Source: Paenibacillus sp. PL91 (lineage in GTDB: Bacteria > Bacillota > Bacilli > Paenibacillales > Paenibacillaceae). From it: a DNA stretch of 64,000 bases. This document shows, piece by piece, positions 8,573 through 17,696 of this stretch (position 1 is its first letter; each line of letters starts with the position of its first letter). The position numbers and the translations under genes were made by a program. Location: contig NZ_JABBYG020000007.1 in NCBI RefSeq assembly GCF_012935325.2, positions 345,463-409,462 of the forward strand, given 5' to 3'. The notes beneath the pieces are model-generated. The model ran no database searches and was not told the DNA's origin. It saw only the letters and a list, made by a program, of their open reading frames with translations.

Positions 8573-9802
8573 ATGGCAAAAGAAAAAATCGTACTCGCCT
8601 ACTCCGGCGGCTTGGATACTTCGGTTATCCTCAAATGGCTGAAAGAAACGTATGACGCAGAAATTATCGCTTTTACAGCAGATATCGGACAAAAGGATGA
8701 GCTGGACGGCTTGGAAGCAAAAGCACTGGCAACAGGCGCTTCCAAAGTGTACATCGACGATCTTCGCGACGAGTTTGCAAAAGATTTTATCTATCCGATG
8801 TTCCAAGCGGGAACGCTTTATGAAGGCCAATACCTGCTCGGCACTTCGATCGCACGTCCGCTTATCGCGAAACGTATGGTTGATATTGCTCGTGCGGAAG
8901 GCGCGGCTTATATTGCGCATGGCGCAACAGGCAAAGGCAACGACCAAGTTCGCTTCGAGCTGACTGCTGCTGCTCTGGCTCCTGAGATCGGCGTTATTGC
9001 GCCTTGGCGTCTTGAAGCATTCCGCGAGGAATTCCCGGGCCGTGCCGAAATGATCGCATACGCGGAGAAGCACAACATTCCGGTTACCGCTTCCGCGGCT
9101 AAACCTTATTCGACTGACCGCAACCTGCTGCATATCAGCTTTGAGAGCGGCATGCTGGAAGATCCTTGGTTCGATCCAAGCTCCGAAGAGAACGAGAGCA
9201 TGTATGTGCTGAGCGTATCTCCTGAGAATGCGCCGGATAAAGCCGAATATGTGGAGCTGACTTTTGCCGAAGGAAATTGTACGGCTATTAACGGCAAAGA
9301 GCTTAGCCCGCTTGAAGTGATGGATACGCTCAATGAGCTTGGCGGCAAGCACGGCATCGGACGCGTTGATATGGTAGAGAACCGTTTCGTCGGCATGAAG
9401 AGCCGCGGCGTGTACGAAACACCGGGCGGAACGATCTTGTTCACCGCTCACCGCAAAATGGAATCTTTGACAATGGACCGCGAGGTTATGCACCTTCGTG
9501 ACTCCTTGATCGCAAAATACAGCCAGCTCGTATACAACGGCTTCTGGTTCGCACCGGAGCGCCTAGCGCTGCAGGCACTTGTTACGGAATCGCAAAAGAA
9601 CGTGAGCGGCGTCGTTCGCTTGAAGCTGTACAAAGGAAATGTTATTGGAGCAGGCGTTCAAAGCCCTGTTAGCTTGTACAATCCGGACATTGCAACGATG
9701 GAAGCTGATCCATCCAAGGCTTACGATCAAGGCGATGCAACTGGCTTCATCCGTCTGAACGCTTTGCGTCTGAAAGTGTCCTCTGCTGTTAGCAATAAAT
9801 AA
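8573..9802 (+). CDS. argG: Argininosuccinate synthase
   Basis: ArgG condenses citrulline and aspartate, using ATP, to argininosuccinate. The 409-residue protein begins with the N-type ATP pyrophosphatase P-loop AYSGGLDTSVILKWL (residues ~9-23). It contains IAHGATGKGNDQVRFELT, the citrulline/aspartate binding signature, near residue 115, and EGN/ELGGKHGIGRVDMVENRF further on. The ATG at 8573 is chosen to fit the conserved N terminus; the nearest Shine-Dalgarno (AAGGGA, ~8554) is a little far. It follows argF by 52 bases without a terminator, so it is most simply read as part of the arg operon. In B. subtilis argGH forms a separate transcription unit. Confidence 0.96.
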   Translation: MAKEKIVLAYSGGLDTSVILKWLKETYDAEIIAFTADIGQKDELDGLEAKALATGASKVYIDDLRDEFAKDFIYPMFQAGTLYEGQYLLGTSIARPLIAKRMVDIARAEGAAYIAHGATGKGNDQVRFELTAAALAPEIGVIAPWRLEAFREEFPGRAEMIAYAEKHNIPVTASAAKPYSTDRNLLHISFESGMLEDPWFDPSSEENESMYVLSVSPENAPDKAEYVELTFAEGNCTAINGKELSPLEVMDTLNELGGKHGIGRVDMVENRFVGMKSRGVYETPGGTILFTAHRKMESLTMDREVMHLRDSLIAKYSQLVYNGFWFAPERLALQALVTESQKNVSGVVRLKLYKGNVIGAGVQSPVSLYNPDIATMEADPSKAYDQGDATGFIRLNALRLKVSSAVSNK

Positions 9803-9828
9803 GGTTTACAAGGGAGTGTAACGAACCA

Positions 9829-11244
9829 GTGAGTAAATTATGGGGCGGTCGTTTTACGAAAAAAACGGACCAATTGGTAGAGGAATATACGGCTTCGATC
9901 ATGTTCGACAAGGAGCTTGCCGAAGAGGATATCCAAGGCAGCCTGGCGCATGTCACGATGCTTGGCAAGCAAGGCATTCTTCCGGCGGACGACGTGGAGA
10001 AAATTAAGGACGGCCTGCACCGCGTCCTTCAACGCATCAAGCGCGACGATATCGAATTCTCGATCGGCGACGAGGATATTCATATGAATATCGAGAAGAC
10101 GCTGATCGACGATGTTGGATCGGTAGGCGGCAAGCTGCATACCGGCCGCAGCCGGAACGACCAAGTGGCGACGGATATGCATTTGTGGCTGCGGAAGCGC
10201 GTTGTTGAGTTTGTGGATATGCTGTACAAGCTGCAATCGGCGCTAATCGAGCAGGCTAAGGCGAATATCGATACGATTGTGCCGGGCTATACGCATTTGC
10301 AGCGTGCGCAGCCGATCCTGTTCGCGCATCATTTGATGGCGTATGTATCGATGTTCGGGCGTGATATCGAACGTCTACAGGACAGCTACAAGCGCATTAA
10401 TGTGCTTCCGCTTGGAGCGGGCGCTTTGGCGGGAACGACGTTCCCGATCGACCGTCATTTTGTAGCGAGCCAATTGAAATTTGATCGCGTCTACGAGAAT
10501 AGTCTGGATGCCGTAAGCGACCGTGACTTCATCGTTGAGTTTCTGGCTGACGCATCGATCATCATGATGCATCTGTCGCGCCTTAGCGAGGAGCTTATTC
10601 TATGGTCAAGCACGGAATTCCATTTCGTTGAGCTGGACGATGCGTTCTGTACGGGCAGCAGCATCATGCCGCAAAAGAAAAATCCGGACGTGCCGGAGCT
10701 TGTACGCGGCAAAACCGGACGGGTATACGGCGATCTTGTCGGCTTGCTGACCGTTCTCAAATCGCTGCCGCTTGCTTATAACAAGGACATGCAGGAAGAC
10801 AAAGAAGGCATGTTCGACACGGTGAAGACGCTGCAAGGCGCGCTTCAATTGTTCGCTCCGATGATCGCCACAATGAAGGTGAACAAGGACCGGATGCGTC
10901 AAGCGGTAAATCAAGACTTCTCTAACGCAACGGATATCGCGGACTTCCTAGTCGGCAAAGGCTTGCCTTTCCGCCAAGCGCATGAGGTTATCGGCAAAAC
11001 GGTATTGTATTGCATCGAGCAAAACAAATATTTGCTGGACCTGACGCTTGAGGAGTTCAAACAGTTCTCGACGCTGTTTGATGATCGCATCTATGCGGTG
11101 CTTCAACCCGAGCAGGTCGTTAATGCGCGTAACGTCTACGGCGGTACGGCAAAAACACAGGTGCAGGACGCGATCGGCCGCGCCGAACTGGCGTTGGAGC
11201 AAACAGCTGCTTGGGTAACCGAGTATCTGGAGCGCAGCAGATAA
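9829..11244 (+). CDS. argH: Argininosuccinate lyase
   Basis: ArgH splits argininosuccinate into arginine and fumarate, the last step of the pathway. The 471-residue protein belongs to the fumarase/aspartase superfamily and has its signature GSSIMPQKKNPDVPELVRGK at about residues 280-299, with the flexible catalytic serine loop. Other conserved parts are GRSRNDQVATDMHLWLR and GYTHLQRAQPILFAHH. The start is GTG 9829 behind GGGAGTG, giving the expected SKLWGGRF N terminus. It is the last gene of the operon and is followed by a strong terminator at 11275-11324. Confidence 0.96.
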   Translation: MSKLWGGRFTKKTDQLVEEYTASIMFDKELAEEDIQGSLAHVTMLGKQGILPADDVEKIKDGLHRVLQRIKRDDIEFSIGDEDIHMNIEKTLIDDVGSVGGKLHTGRSRNDQVATDMHLWLRKRVVEFVDMLYKLQSALIEQAKANIDTIVPGYTHLQRAQPILFAHHLMAYVSMFGRDIERLQDSYKRINVLPLGAGALAGTTFPIDRHFVASQLKFDRVYENSLDAVSDRDFIVEFLADASIIMMHLSRLSEELILWSSTEFHFVELDDAFCTGSSIMPQKKNPDVPELVRGKTGRVYGDLVGLLTVLKSLPLAYNKDMQEDKEGMFDTVKTLQGALQLFAPMIATMKVNKDRMRQAVNQDFSNATDIADFLVGKGLPFRQAHEVIGKTVLYCIEQNKYLLDLTLEEFKQFSTLFDDRIYAVLQPEQVVNARNVYGGTAKTQVQDAIGRAELALEQTAAWVTEYLERSR

Positions 11245-11274
11245 GTAGAAACAGCCTATTATGGGCTTTATAAA

Positions 11275-11324
11275 AGCAGCTCAGCGTTGCCTCTTGCGGA
11301 GGCAATCAGCTGAGCTGCTTTTTT
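11275..11324 (+). terminator. Intrinsic terminator closing the arg operon
   Basis: AGCAGCTCAGC (11275-11285) and an inner GTTGCCTC pair with GGAGGCAAT and GCTGAGCTGCT (to 11319), followed by T6. On the minus strand the stem is followed by TTTTATAA, so it may also stop transcription of the convergent VanW-family gene. Confidence 0.88.
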
Positions 11325-11424
11325 ATTTGGCGGTGTTGGCTCTAGCTGCATCTAGCTGAGATTAAATTCTGCTGCAGTTTGTGCAAGTAAGGCCGTTCCG
11401 ATCTTTTGCAAAAGCTGCTACCTC

Positions 11425-12894
11425 TTAAACCCCATCCTCCAGCAGCGGCTCAGTTGTATCCGGCGTTGGAGTTGGCGTAGCCGACGGGCCGCCTGCGCCC
11501 TTCATCGGACCAACCTCGATTACTATAGGCTGCGCCTTGTACGTATCGCGCGATATGCGGTCACGCTTTACTTCCTTTCCGTCACGAACAAGCGTACGGA
11601 ACGTTTCAACGAGATAGCCTGCCTTACCCTTCTCTACCGTAACCTTCTGGCCGGGAGATAAACGGGCGTTGCTTTTCTCCTGCACCGAAGGAGCAATCGT
11701 CTTGAGAGTTACGGACTCGATCTCGTAGCGTTCATTCGCCTTCATCGTACCGAACAGCTTGACAGTGAGCTTGCGATCCTCGACAACAGTGCGAATAATG
11801 AGATGTTTGCCTGTTGTGTTTTTAAACCGGAAGTTAATAGCCCCTCCCGCATAAGTGGCATCCTGACCTATAGGCAAATAAGCGACGGGCAGAGAATGAT
11901 TGCGCCGCTCCACGATCTCTAAGCCAGCACGCAGTGCTGCGTTATAAAGGGTGCTCGATACTTGGCAAATTCCGCCTCCGATGCCGGGCACGAGCTTTCC
12001 GTTCAAAATAACCGGCGCTTCGCGATAGTCGTACAGCTCTTCCGCCCTCGCGATAAGCTTGCCGTAGTCGAATACTTCATTCGGCGCAAGCTCCCAATCA
12101 TTCAAAGCCTCGGCTGTCACCGTTACATTAAAGGCACGGCCCTCGGCACTCGTTTTGAAATCGGTGGAGAACGCTACAATTTTTCGCTCTACCCCTTCGT
12201 CCTTCAGCTTCTCCAGCGTTAGCTCGGGATGAATGACTGCAATCGGAAGCTCCGCTTCAAAAGCAGGTTCGACAGCTGCGCCAATCTGCTCTTTTTTAAG
12301 CACGACCCAGCCATCAACCTCATCGAGCAGTTTTCCAATGTCCAAACGATAAGCGTCAATATGAGGCTCGTATACAACCTCGTCGTCCTCTGTAATGGTG
12401 CGGGTAGCATTTTTGGTCTCGCTTTTTTCAATCCAGCTCCACTGCTTGCGGACAGCGGCGTCAAATACATCGCGGTTCCAGCCTTGCGTCAGCTCGTATT
12501 TTTTGGCGAATTGATACCGATAAACGGCACGATCCCATATATCTCCGTCGCCCAGCTTTAATAAAGCATCGCGAACGCCCTTGAATTCGGCTTTGTAGCC
12601 AAGCTCGGCAACGGTCCACTGCTTGCTGTCGCCGTTTGCAGCCGTGGCATGAATCGCAATCGTCCGCTGAAGTAGCGACTTCTCATAGTTCTCAAGCAGC
12701 TTCAGAGCATCGTCCACTGGCATTCCTCCGATCGGGATGCCGCCAGCATCCACCTCGCCAGGAACGGTCTTTTGAAGCGCGTAATTCATGACAAAGCCCC
12801 AGCCTACAGCTGCAACGAGCAGCAATGAAGCAATAACAATGATACTGACATGTATACGTTTTACGATACGAATCACTCCTTCCTGCGTGTTCAA
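11425..12894 (-). CDS. VanW family protein with PG-binding-4-like and G5-like domains
   Basis: This is a membrane-anchored extracytoplasmic protein of the YoaR/VanW type, 489 residues. One transmembrane segment lies near the N terminus (IIVIASLLLVAAVGWGFVM, ~19-37). A putative peptidoglycan-binding-4 region follows (~50-220), then the VanW core (~270-375) with GGGICQVSSTLYNAAL and its RNHSLP continuation. A G5-like segment (AGYLVETFRTLVRDGKEVKRD) precedes a Pro/Thr tail. VanW proteins are widespread in Gram-positives; their role in envelope or glycopeptide response is unresolved. The start is uncertain: no ATG precedes the TM segment. The frame opens at TTG 12894, and AAGGAG overlaps an internal GTG at ~12876. 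The gene is divergent from ftsE and convergent with the arg operon. Confidence 0.85.
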   Translation of the reverse strand: MNTQEGVIRIVKRIHVSIIVIASLLLVAAVGWGFVMNYALQKTVPGEVDAGGIPIGGMPVDDALKLLENYEKSLLQRTIAIHATAANGDSKQWTVAELGYKAEFKGVRDALLKLGDGDIWDRAVYRYQFAKKYELTQGWNRDVFDAAVRKQWSWIEKSETKNATRTITEDDEVVYEPHIDAYRLDIGKLLDEVDGWVVLKKEQIGAAVEPAFEAELPIAVIHPELTLEKLKDEGVERKIVAFSTDFKTSAEGRAFNVTVTAEALNDWELAPNEVFDYGKLIARAEELYDYREAPVILNGKLVPGIGGGICQVSSTLYNAALRAGLEIVERRNHSLPVAYLPIGQDATYAGGAINFRFKNTTGKHLIIRTVVEDRKLTVKLFGTMKANERYEIESVTLKTIAPSVQEKSNARLSPGQKVTVEKGKAGYLVETFRTLVRDGKEVKRDRISRDTYKAQPIVIEVGPMKGAGGPSATPTPTPDTTEPLLEDGV

Positions 12895-13078
12895 ACAAGG
12901 GCAGTCTTACATGTATATGCAACCTATCCTGTAATTTTGTCTATTGCGCGGGATGAGCTCGATTCGACAATTGGATTTTTATGAGATTTGTGAAAAATGA
13001 GGAAAGCCATCTCCTTATGAAGGAATTCAGCACAAACTGTCGAAATAGTACTACTGACTATTAACAGGATGTGATAAT

Positions 13079-13765
13079 GTGATCGAGATGCAAGACATAT
13101 GGAAAACGTACATCGACGGAACGCATGCGTTAAGAGGCGTCTCTGTTCGTATAGATCGTAATGAATTTGTTTATCTAGTTGGACCATCGGGTGCAGGTAA
13201 ATCGACATTCATGAAATTAATTTATCGCGAGGAAGTACCGACCAAAGGACAGATCTCAGTTAACGGATTTAACATAGGCAAGCTGAAGCCGCGCAAAATA
13301 CCATTTGTTAGACGTAATATAGGCGTTATTTTTCAAGACTTTAGACTATTACCCAAATTAACCGTATATGAAAACGTCGCATTCGCCATGGAAGTTATTG
13401 AAGCACCAACTCGCGTAATCAAGAAGCGAACGATGGAGGTGCTTGATCTCGTCGGTCTGAAGCATAAGCACGCAAGCCTGCCGGCGCAGCTTTCTGGTGG
13501 CGAGCAGCAGCGGGTATCGATCGCACGGGCGATCGTCAATAACCCTTCGGTAATTGTAGCGGACGAGCCTACAGGCAATCTCGACCCGGAAACGTCACAG
13601 GGCATTATGAATCTCCTCGAAGAAATAAATTTCCGCGGCGCAACAATCGTAATGGCTACCCATAACAAAGATATCGTCAACTCCATGCGCAAGCGCGTCA
13701 TTGCTATCGAAGACGGCAATATCGTACGCGACGAGGCTAGAGGGGAGTACGGTTATGAAGCTTAG
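13079..13765 (+). CDS. ftsE: Cell division ATP-binding protein FtsE
   Basis: FtsE is the cytoplasmic ATPase of the FtsEX complex, which couples ATP hydrolysis to activation of cell-wall hydrolases at the membrane. The 228-residue ABC protein has Walker A GPSGAGKST (~37-45), a Q-loop IGVIFQDFRLL, the signature LSGGEQQRVSIARAIV (~139-154), Walker B VIVADEPTGNLD and the H-loop ATHN. The start is GTG 13079, giving the conserved MIEMQDIWKTY N terminus. The stop overlaps the start of ftsX by 11 bases, so the two are translationally coupled. The neighbouring M23 peptidase is the probable downstream effector. Confidence 0.96.
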   Translation: MIEMQDIWKTYIDGTHALRGVSVRIDRNEFVYLVGPSGAGKSTFMKLIYREEVPTKGQISVNGFNIGKLKPRKIPFVRRNIGVIFQDFRLLPKLTVYENVAFAMEVIEAPTRVIKKRTMEVLDLVGLKHKHASLPAQLSGGEQQRVSIARAIVNNPSVIVADEPTGNLDPETSQGIMNLLEEINFRGATIVMATHNKDIVNSMRKRVIAIEDGNIVRDEARGEYGYEA

Positions 13766-14672
13766 AACCATACTCCGTCATCTCCGGGAAGGCGCCAAAA
13801 ACATCATTCGAAATGGCTGGATGTCGTTTGCTTCCATGAGCTCCATTTTTATTTCTTTATTCATTCTTGGCATATTTTTATTGCTCGCCTTGAATGTGAA
13901 CAGTATGGCTTCACAAATTGAGAGTCAGGTACAAATTCGCGTATTCCTGCAGCTTAATGTCGATAAAGCGAAGATTACGGAGCTGCAAAATAAAATCGGC
14001 AATCTTACCGAGGTAAGCAAAGTAACGTTTGTGTCCAAAGCAGAAGGTCTTGAGCTGCTTCGCAAAAACCTAGGCGATGAAAACAAGGATTTGCTTGACG
14101 GTTATGAGAAGGAAAAAAATCCGCTGCCGGATTCCTTTACGGTAGAGGTTTACGATCCGCAGTCGATCGAGGCGGCAGCCAAGCAAATCGATGCGATTAA
14201 TAAAGCAGACGAGCTTATCCCGATTGCCAAAATCAAATATGGACAAGGCACGGTAGAGACGCTGTTCAAAATTACAAATGCGGTCCGTTACATAGGCATC
14301 GTCGTTGTTGTCGGTTTGTCAGTAACAGCTATGTTCCTCATTTCCAATACGATCAAAATGACGATTATTGCAAGACGTCGGGAAATCGGCATTATGAAGC
14401 TGGTCGGCGCAACTAATTCCTTTATTCGCTGGCCGTTTTTTATTGAAGGCGCATTAATTGGCATCATCAGCTCGGTCATTACTACGGTAGCCGTCTTGGT
14501 TGGCTATTCACAGCTCGTAAAGTTTACGCAAATGGAACTGTCACTCATGATGATAAAGCTCGTCACGATAGAGGAGTCTGGCCTGCTGACCGCCACGCTG
14601 CTCATAGGGCTCGGCACATTGCTAGGCATTTGGGGCAGCACGATTTCGATACGAAAGTATTTGAAAGTGTAG
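13755..14672 (+). CDS. ftsX: Cell division permease-like protein FtsX
   Basis: FtsX is the four-TM partner of FtsE. It does not transport; its extracellular loop binds and activates murein hydrolases or their adaptors. The 305-residue product has a first TM segment (~25-45), a large outer loop (~46-200) with NKADELIPIAKIKYGQGTVE, and three C-terminal TM segments with the RREIGIMKLVGATNSFIRWPF cytoplasmic stretch typical of the FtsX/MacB fold. The start is ATG 13755, behind AGGGGAG (13741-13747) and inside ftsE; an upstream in-frame extension to 13701 has no ribosome binding site. The M23 hydrolase follows 12 bases after the stop. Confidence 0.95.
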   Translation: MKLRTILRHLREGAKNIIRNGWMSFASMSSIFISLFILGIFLLLALNVNSMASQIESQVQIRVFLQLNVDKAKITELQNKIGNLTEVSKVTFVSKAEGLELLRKNLGDENKDLLDGYEKEKNPLPDSFTVEVYDPQSIEAAAKQIDAINKADELIPIAKIKYGQGTVETLFKITNAVRYIGIVVVVGLSVTAMFLISNTIKMTIIARRREIGIMKLVGATNSFIRWPFFIEGALIGIISSVITTVAVLVGYSQLVKFTQMELSLMMIKLVTIEESGLLTATLLIGLGTLLGIWGSTISIRKYLKV

Positions 14673-14684
14673 GTGGGATTGAAC

Positions 14685-15944
14685 GTGAAGAAGAGAAAAT
14701 GGTTACTATTCACAGTTACGATGATGCTTACTGTATTTGTATTGCAGCCAACAGGAGGAGAAGCTGCTTCTCTTAGCGATATCAAGAAACAGATTTCAGC
14801 AGCGAAAGCGGAAATGAGAGCAGCGGAGAGACGTGCAGCCCAAGCGGAGCGGGAGGCGGCTAACGCTCAACGACAGGCATCGAGTGCCAAGAGTGAGAAG
14901 GTTGATATCGAGGGCAAGAAAACGGAAGCAGAAGCGTCAATCGCTAACTTAATGTCTGAAATCGATAATGTCGTCATCAACAAAACGAAAATGCAAGCGC
15001 AGAGCGATGCGAAGGAAGAGGAACTGCTCCAGACGGGTCTTGAGCTGGATCAAGCCGAGGAGCGCGTGAAAACGCGCGATGAGCTTCTGCAGTCCCGCAT
15101 GCGTCTTATGTATACGAACGGATTTGTTTCCTATATGGACGTGCTGCTCAGCGCGACTAGCTTTACTGATTTTATCGATCGCTTTGATGCGCTCCAATCG
15201 ATTCTGTCGCAGGATCGCGATATTTTGGCGGAGCAGAGGGAAGAGAAGGAGCTTGTCGCTCTCAAAAAAGTCCAGGTAGAGAAGCAGTTTGCCGAAGTGA
15301 AAGCGATTTATGAGAAGCTTAAGCTATACGAAGCTCATCTTGTGAAGAAGGAACAAGAGAAGGAAGTAATGATTGCAAACTTTAACAGCAATATTAAACA
15401 GCTGGACAACAAGCTTCAGCAAATCGACAGCACGCTCGAGGAGCTTGAGGGAATCAGCAAGGAGCAAGAGGATCTGCTGATGGCGCTTGCTGCCAAAGTA
15501 TCCAAGCTGAATGCGGCGAAAAATAGTATTACGAACCCGTATTCCGGGGGCAAGCTAGGCATGCCGATCAGGGACAGCTACCGGGTAAGCTCCAACTTCG
15601 GCACGCGTGTCCATCCGATTTCTGGGAAGAGACATACCCATACGGGGATCGATTTTGCCGCACCGCAAGGCACTGATATTTATGCGGCTGAGGATGGCGT
15701 TGTTCTCGTTGCACAATCGTGGAGCAGCTACGGCAACTGCGTCATTATTGATCACGGAAATGGCTTGTGGACGCTTTACGGACATATTCGGAATGGCGGA
15801 ATCAAGGTCGAAAAAGGCGAGAAGGTCAAGAAGGGCGAAAAAATCGCCGAGGTCGGCAGCACAGGAAACTCGACAGGACCGCATTTGCATTTTGAAGTGC
15901 GTAAAAACGAAACGCCAGTTAACCCGAGCAGCTATTTAAAATAA
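14685..15944 (+). CDS. Secreted coiled-coil M23 murein endopeptidase (EnvC/PcsB-like, probable FtsEX effector)
   Basis: This is a predicted peptidoglycan endopeptidase of 419 residues. A signal peptide (basic start, then LLFTVTMMLTVFVLQ, ending near GGEAASL) precedes a long Lys/Glu/Ala coiled coil (~30-125 and ~165-265) broken by a less regular middle. The C-terminal M23/LytM domain (~300-419) has the zinc ligands HTHTGIDFAAP and the closing HLHFEVRKNETPVNP. The coiled-coil plus LytM layout is that of EnvC, and the coiled coil resembles FtsX-bound PcsB/CwlO. Its position 12 bases behind ftsX makes it the likely hydrolase controlled by FtsEX; this partner assignment is inference. I chose GTG 14685 because AGGTGGG (14671-14677) sits about eight bases upstream; the frame is open from 14673. 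A hairpin at 15975 follows. Confidence 0.9.
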   Translation: MKKRKWLLFTVTMMLTVFVLQPTGGEAASLSDIKKQISAAKAEMRAAERRAAQAEREAANAQRQASSAKSEKVDIEGKKTEAEASIANLMSEIDNVVINKTKMQAQSDAKEEELLQTGLELDQAEERVKTRDELLQSRMRLMYTNGFVSYMDVLLSATSFTDFIDRFDALQSILSQDRDILAEQREEKELVALKKVQVEKQFAEVKAIYEKLKLYEAHLVKKEQEKEVMIANFNSNIKQLDNKLQQIDSTLEELEGISKEQEDLLMALAAKVSKLNAAKNSITNPYSGGKLGMPIRDSYRVSSNFGTRVHPISGKRHTHTGIDFAAPQGTDIYAAEDGVVLVAQSWSSYGNCVIIDHGNGLWTLYGHIRNGGIKVEKGEKVKKGEKIAEVGSTGNSTGPHLHFEVRKNETPVNPSSYLK

Positions 15945-15974
15945 GCTATCTCTCACTCATAGCAGGACATCCAG

Positions 15975-16000
15975 AGGCAGCCCATGTGGCTGCCTTGTTT
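15975..16000 (+). terminator. Probable weak terminator after the M23 peptidase
   Basis: AGGCAGCC (15975-15982) pairs with GGCTGCCT (15988-15995) around a five-base loop. The 3' tract is only TGTTTG, so termination may be partial and read into ctpB is possible. Confidence 0.55.
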
Positions 16001-16131
16001 GAACTATAACATCCTTCAAATTGGCAGAAGATCATCTTTACCCTAAAATACAAATAATTGTAAGTGAAATGTCATATACTAGGATGGTCTTGAATTTAAG
16101 ACCGTGTAAGATGAGAAGGTGGTGTAGACAG

Positions 16132-17589
16132 GTGCATTTCAAAGGACGCACGGTATTCGCGTTCGTTATGCTGACGATGATTGCATCCGTACTCGTTACG
16201 CTGACGATCGCGGACCAAATGATTAATCCGGACGAGCCGTCAAAGCCTGCACTCACGTCCTCGGCAGCCGATGAGGGTGAGCGTTTTAGGCTGAAAGAGG
16301 ATGAGCTGACGAAGATTAATGCGGTACTGGAATTAATCGAAACAAAATATTATCAAAAGGTCGATCGCCTCGAGCTGCTCGATGGCGCGGTAAGCGGAAT
16401 GATGTCTTCGCTGGATGATCCTTACTCCGTCTATATGGAAAAGGACGTAGCGCAGCATTTTTCGGAATCGATTGAAGGCTCGTTCACGGGCATAGGCGCA
16501 GAGGTAACGCTTGAGAATGGGCGTATCGTCGTCGTATCTCCGATTAAGGGCTCGCCGGCGGAGCGCTCGGGCTTGCTCGCTAAAGACGTGCTGCTATCCG
16601 TGAACGGAGCAAAGCTGGACGGTCTGAATTTGCAGGATGCGGTAGCTAAAATTCGCGGTCCCAAAGGGACGAAAGCCAAAATTCAGGTGCAGCGGGCCGG
16701 CTTCTCAGAGCCGATTCAGCTTGTACTCATCCGCGATGATATTGATGTGGAAACAGTATATGGCAGCCTGCGCCCTGATGGGACAGGCGTCATTGAAATC
16801 AGACAATTCTCTTTGCATACCGCGGAGCGCTTTAAAGAAGAGCTCGCTAAGCTTGAGGAGCAAGGGATGAAGGGGCTTGTGCTGGATGTGCGCAACAACC
16901 CCGGCGGCGTGCTGCCAGTTGTCGTTGAGATTGCGCAAACCTTTTTAGCCAAAGGCGAGACAGTCGTACAAGTAGAGGACCGGAACGGAAATCGGGAAAA
17001 GACGCTGTCAAAAGGACAAAGCAAAAGCTACCCGATCGCGGTTCTCATGAACAACGGCAGCGCAAGCGCGTCCGAAATATTGGCTGGCGCTTTGCAGGAG
17101 AGCGCAGGAGCGAAGCTGGTTGGCGAAACCTCCTTCGGCAAGGGCACCGTGCAAGTGAGCTACAACAAGGCATTAGGTGACGGCAGCTTGGTGAAAATGA
17201 CGATTGCCAAATGGCTGACGCCAAAGGGCAATTGGATTCACGAAAACGGAATTAAGCCGGATATTGCCGTACAGCCGCCGGATCTCTATACGGTAGCGAG
17301 ATTAACGCTGCCTGAGACGCTGAAGCAGGATATGCTTGGCGAGCAGGTGCGAAGCGTACAAATTATGCTGCACGGGCTCGGATATGAGCCGAAGCGCGAG
17401 GATGGCTATTACGGTTCGGATACGACAATGGCCGTTAAGAAATTCCAAACGGAGCATAGCTTGCCGGCTACGGGACAGGTCGACAAGCAGACCGGGGAAG
17501 CGATTGAGAAAGCGGTCGTTAAATGGATTCAAGATGAGAAAAACGATACGCAGCTTCACGAAGCAATTAAGGCGGTAGGCAGGAAATAA
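16132..17589 (+). CDS. ctpB: S41 family C-terminal processing protease (CtpB-like)
   Basis: This is an extracytoplasmic serine protease, 485 residues. A basic N terminus plus one signal-anchor segment (FAFVMLTMIASVLVTLTIA) is followed by the S41 N-terminal helices, a PDZ domain (~130-210, GIGAEVTLENGRIVVVSPIKG), and the protease core with GLVLDVRNNPGGVL, the NNGSASASEILAGAL serine motif and the lysine-bearing TSFGKGTVQ. A peptidoglycan-binding-1 domain closes the protein (~410-465, LGYEPKREDGYYGSDTTMAVKKFQ). In B. subtilis, CtpB cleaves SpoIVFA in sigma-K signalling, and ctpB lies in the same place, between ftsEX and minJ. The start is GTG 16132 after AAGGTGG; the open frame extends to 16021 with an unsupported ATG at 16111. 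A terminator follows at 17613. Confidence 0.92.
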   Translation: MHFKGRTVFAFVMLTMIASVLVTLTIADQMINPDEPSKPALTSSAADEGERFRLKEDELTKINAVLELIETKYYQKVDRLELLDGAVSGMMSSLDDPYSVYMEKDVAQHFSESIEGSFTGIGAEVTLENGRIVVVSPIKGSPAERSGLLAKDVLLSVNGAKLDGLNLQDAVAKIRGPKGTKAKIQVQRAGFSEPIQLVLIRDDIDVETVYGSLRPDGTGVIEIRQFSLHTAERFKEELAKLEEQGMKGLVLDVRNNPGGVLPVVVEIAQTFLAKGETVVQVEDRNGNREKTLSKGQSKSYPIAVLMNNGSASASEILAGALQESAGAKLVGETSFGKGTVQVSYNKALGDGSLVKMTIAKWLTPKGNWIHENGIKPDIAVQPPDLYTVARLTLPETLKQDMLGEQVRSVQIMLHGLGYEPKREDGYYGSDTTMAVKKFQTEHSLPATGQVDKQTGEAIEKAVVKWIQDEKNDTQLHEAIKAVGRK

Positions 17590-17612
17590 AGCGGGCATGT
17601 CGAATGAATAAG

Positions 17613-17652
17613 AGGTTGACTCTGTTTAACGGAGTCGGCCTTTTATTTTTTT
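17613..17652 (+). terminator. Intrinsic terminator after ctpB
   Basis: AGGTTGACTC (17613-17622) pairs with GAGTCGGCCT (17632-17641) with two G-U pairs, followed by a T-rich tract to 17652. It falls inside the upstream extension of the next open frame and so supports the later TTG start of the PDZ gene. Confidence 0.75.
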
Positions 17653-17696
17653 ACGCTTATTTTAGGACATGTGGAACGAGCAAAGGAGTGTTGGCT

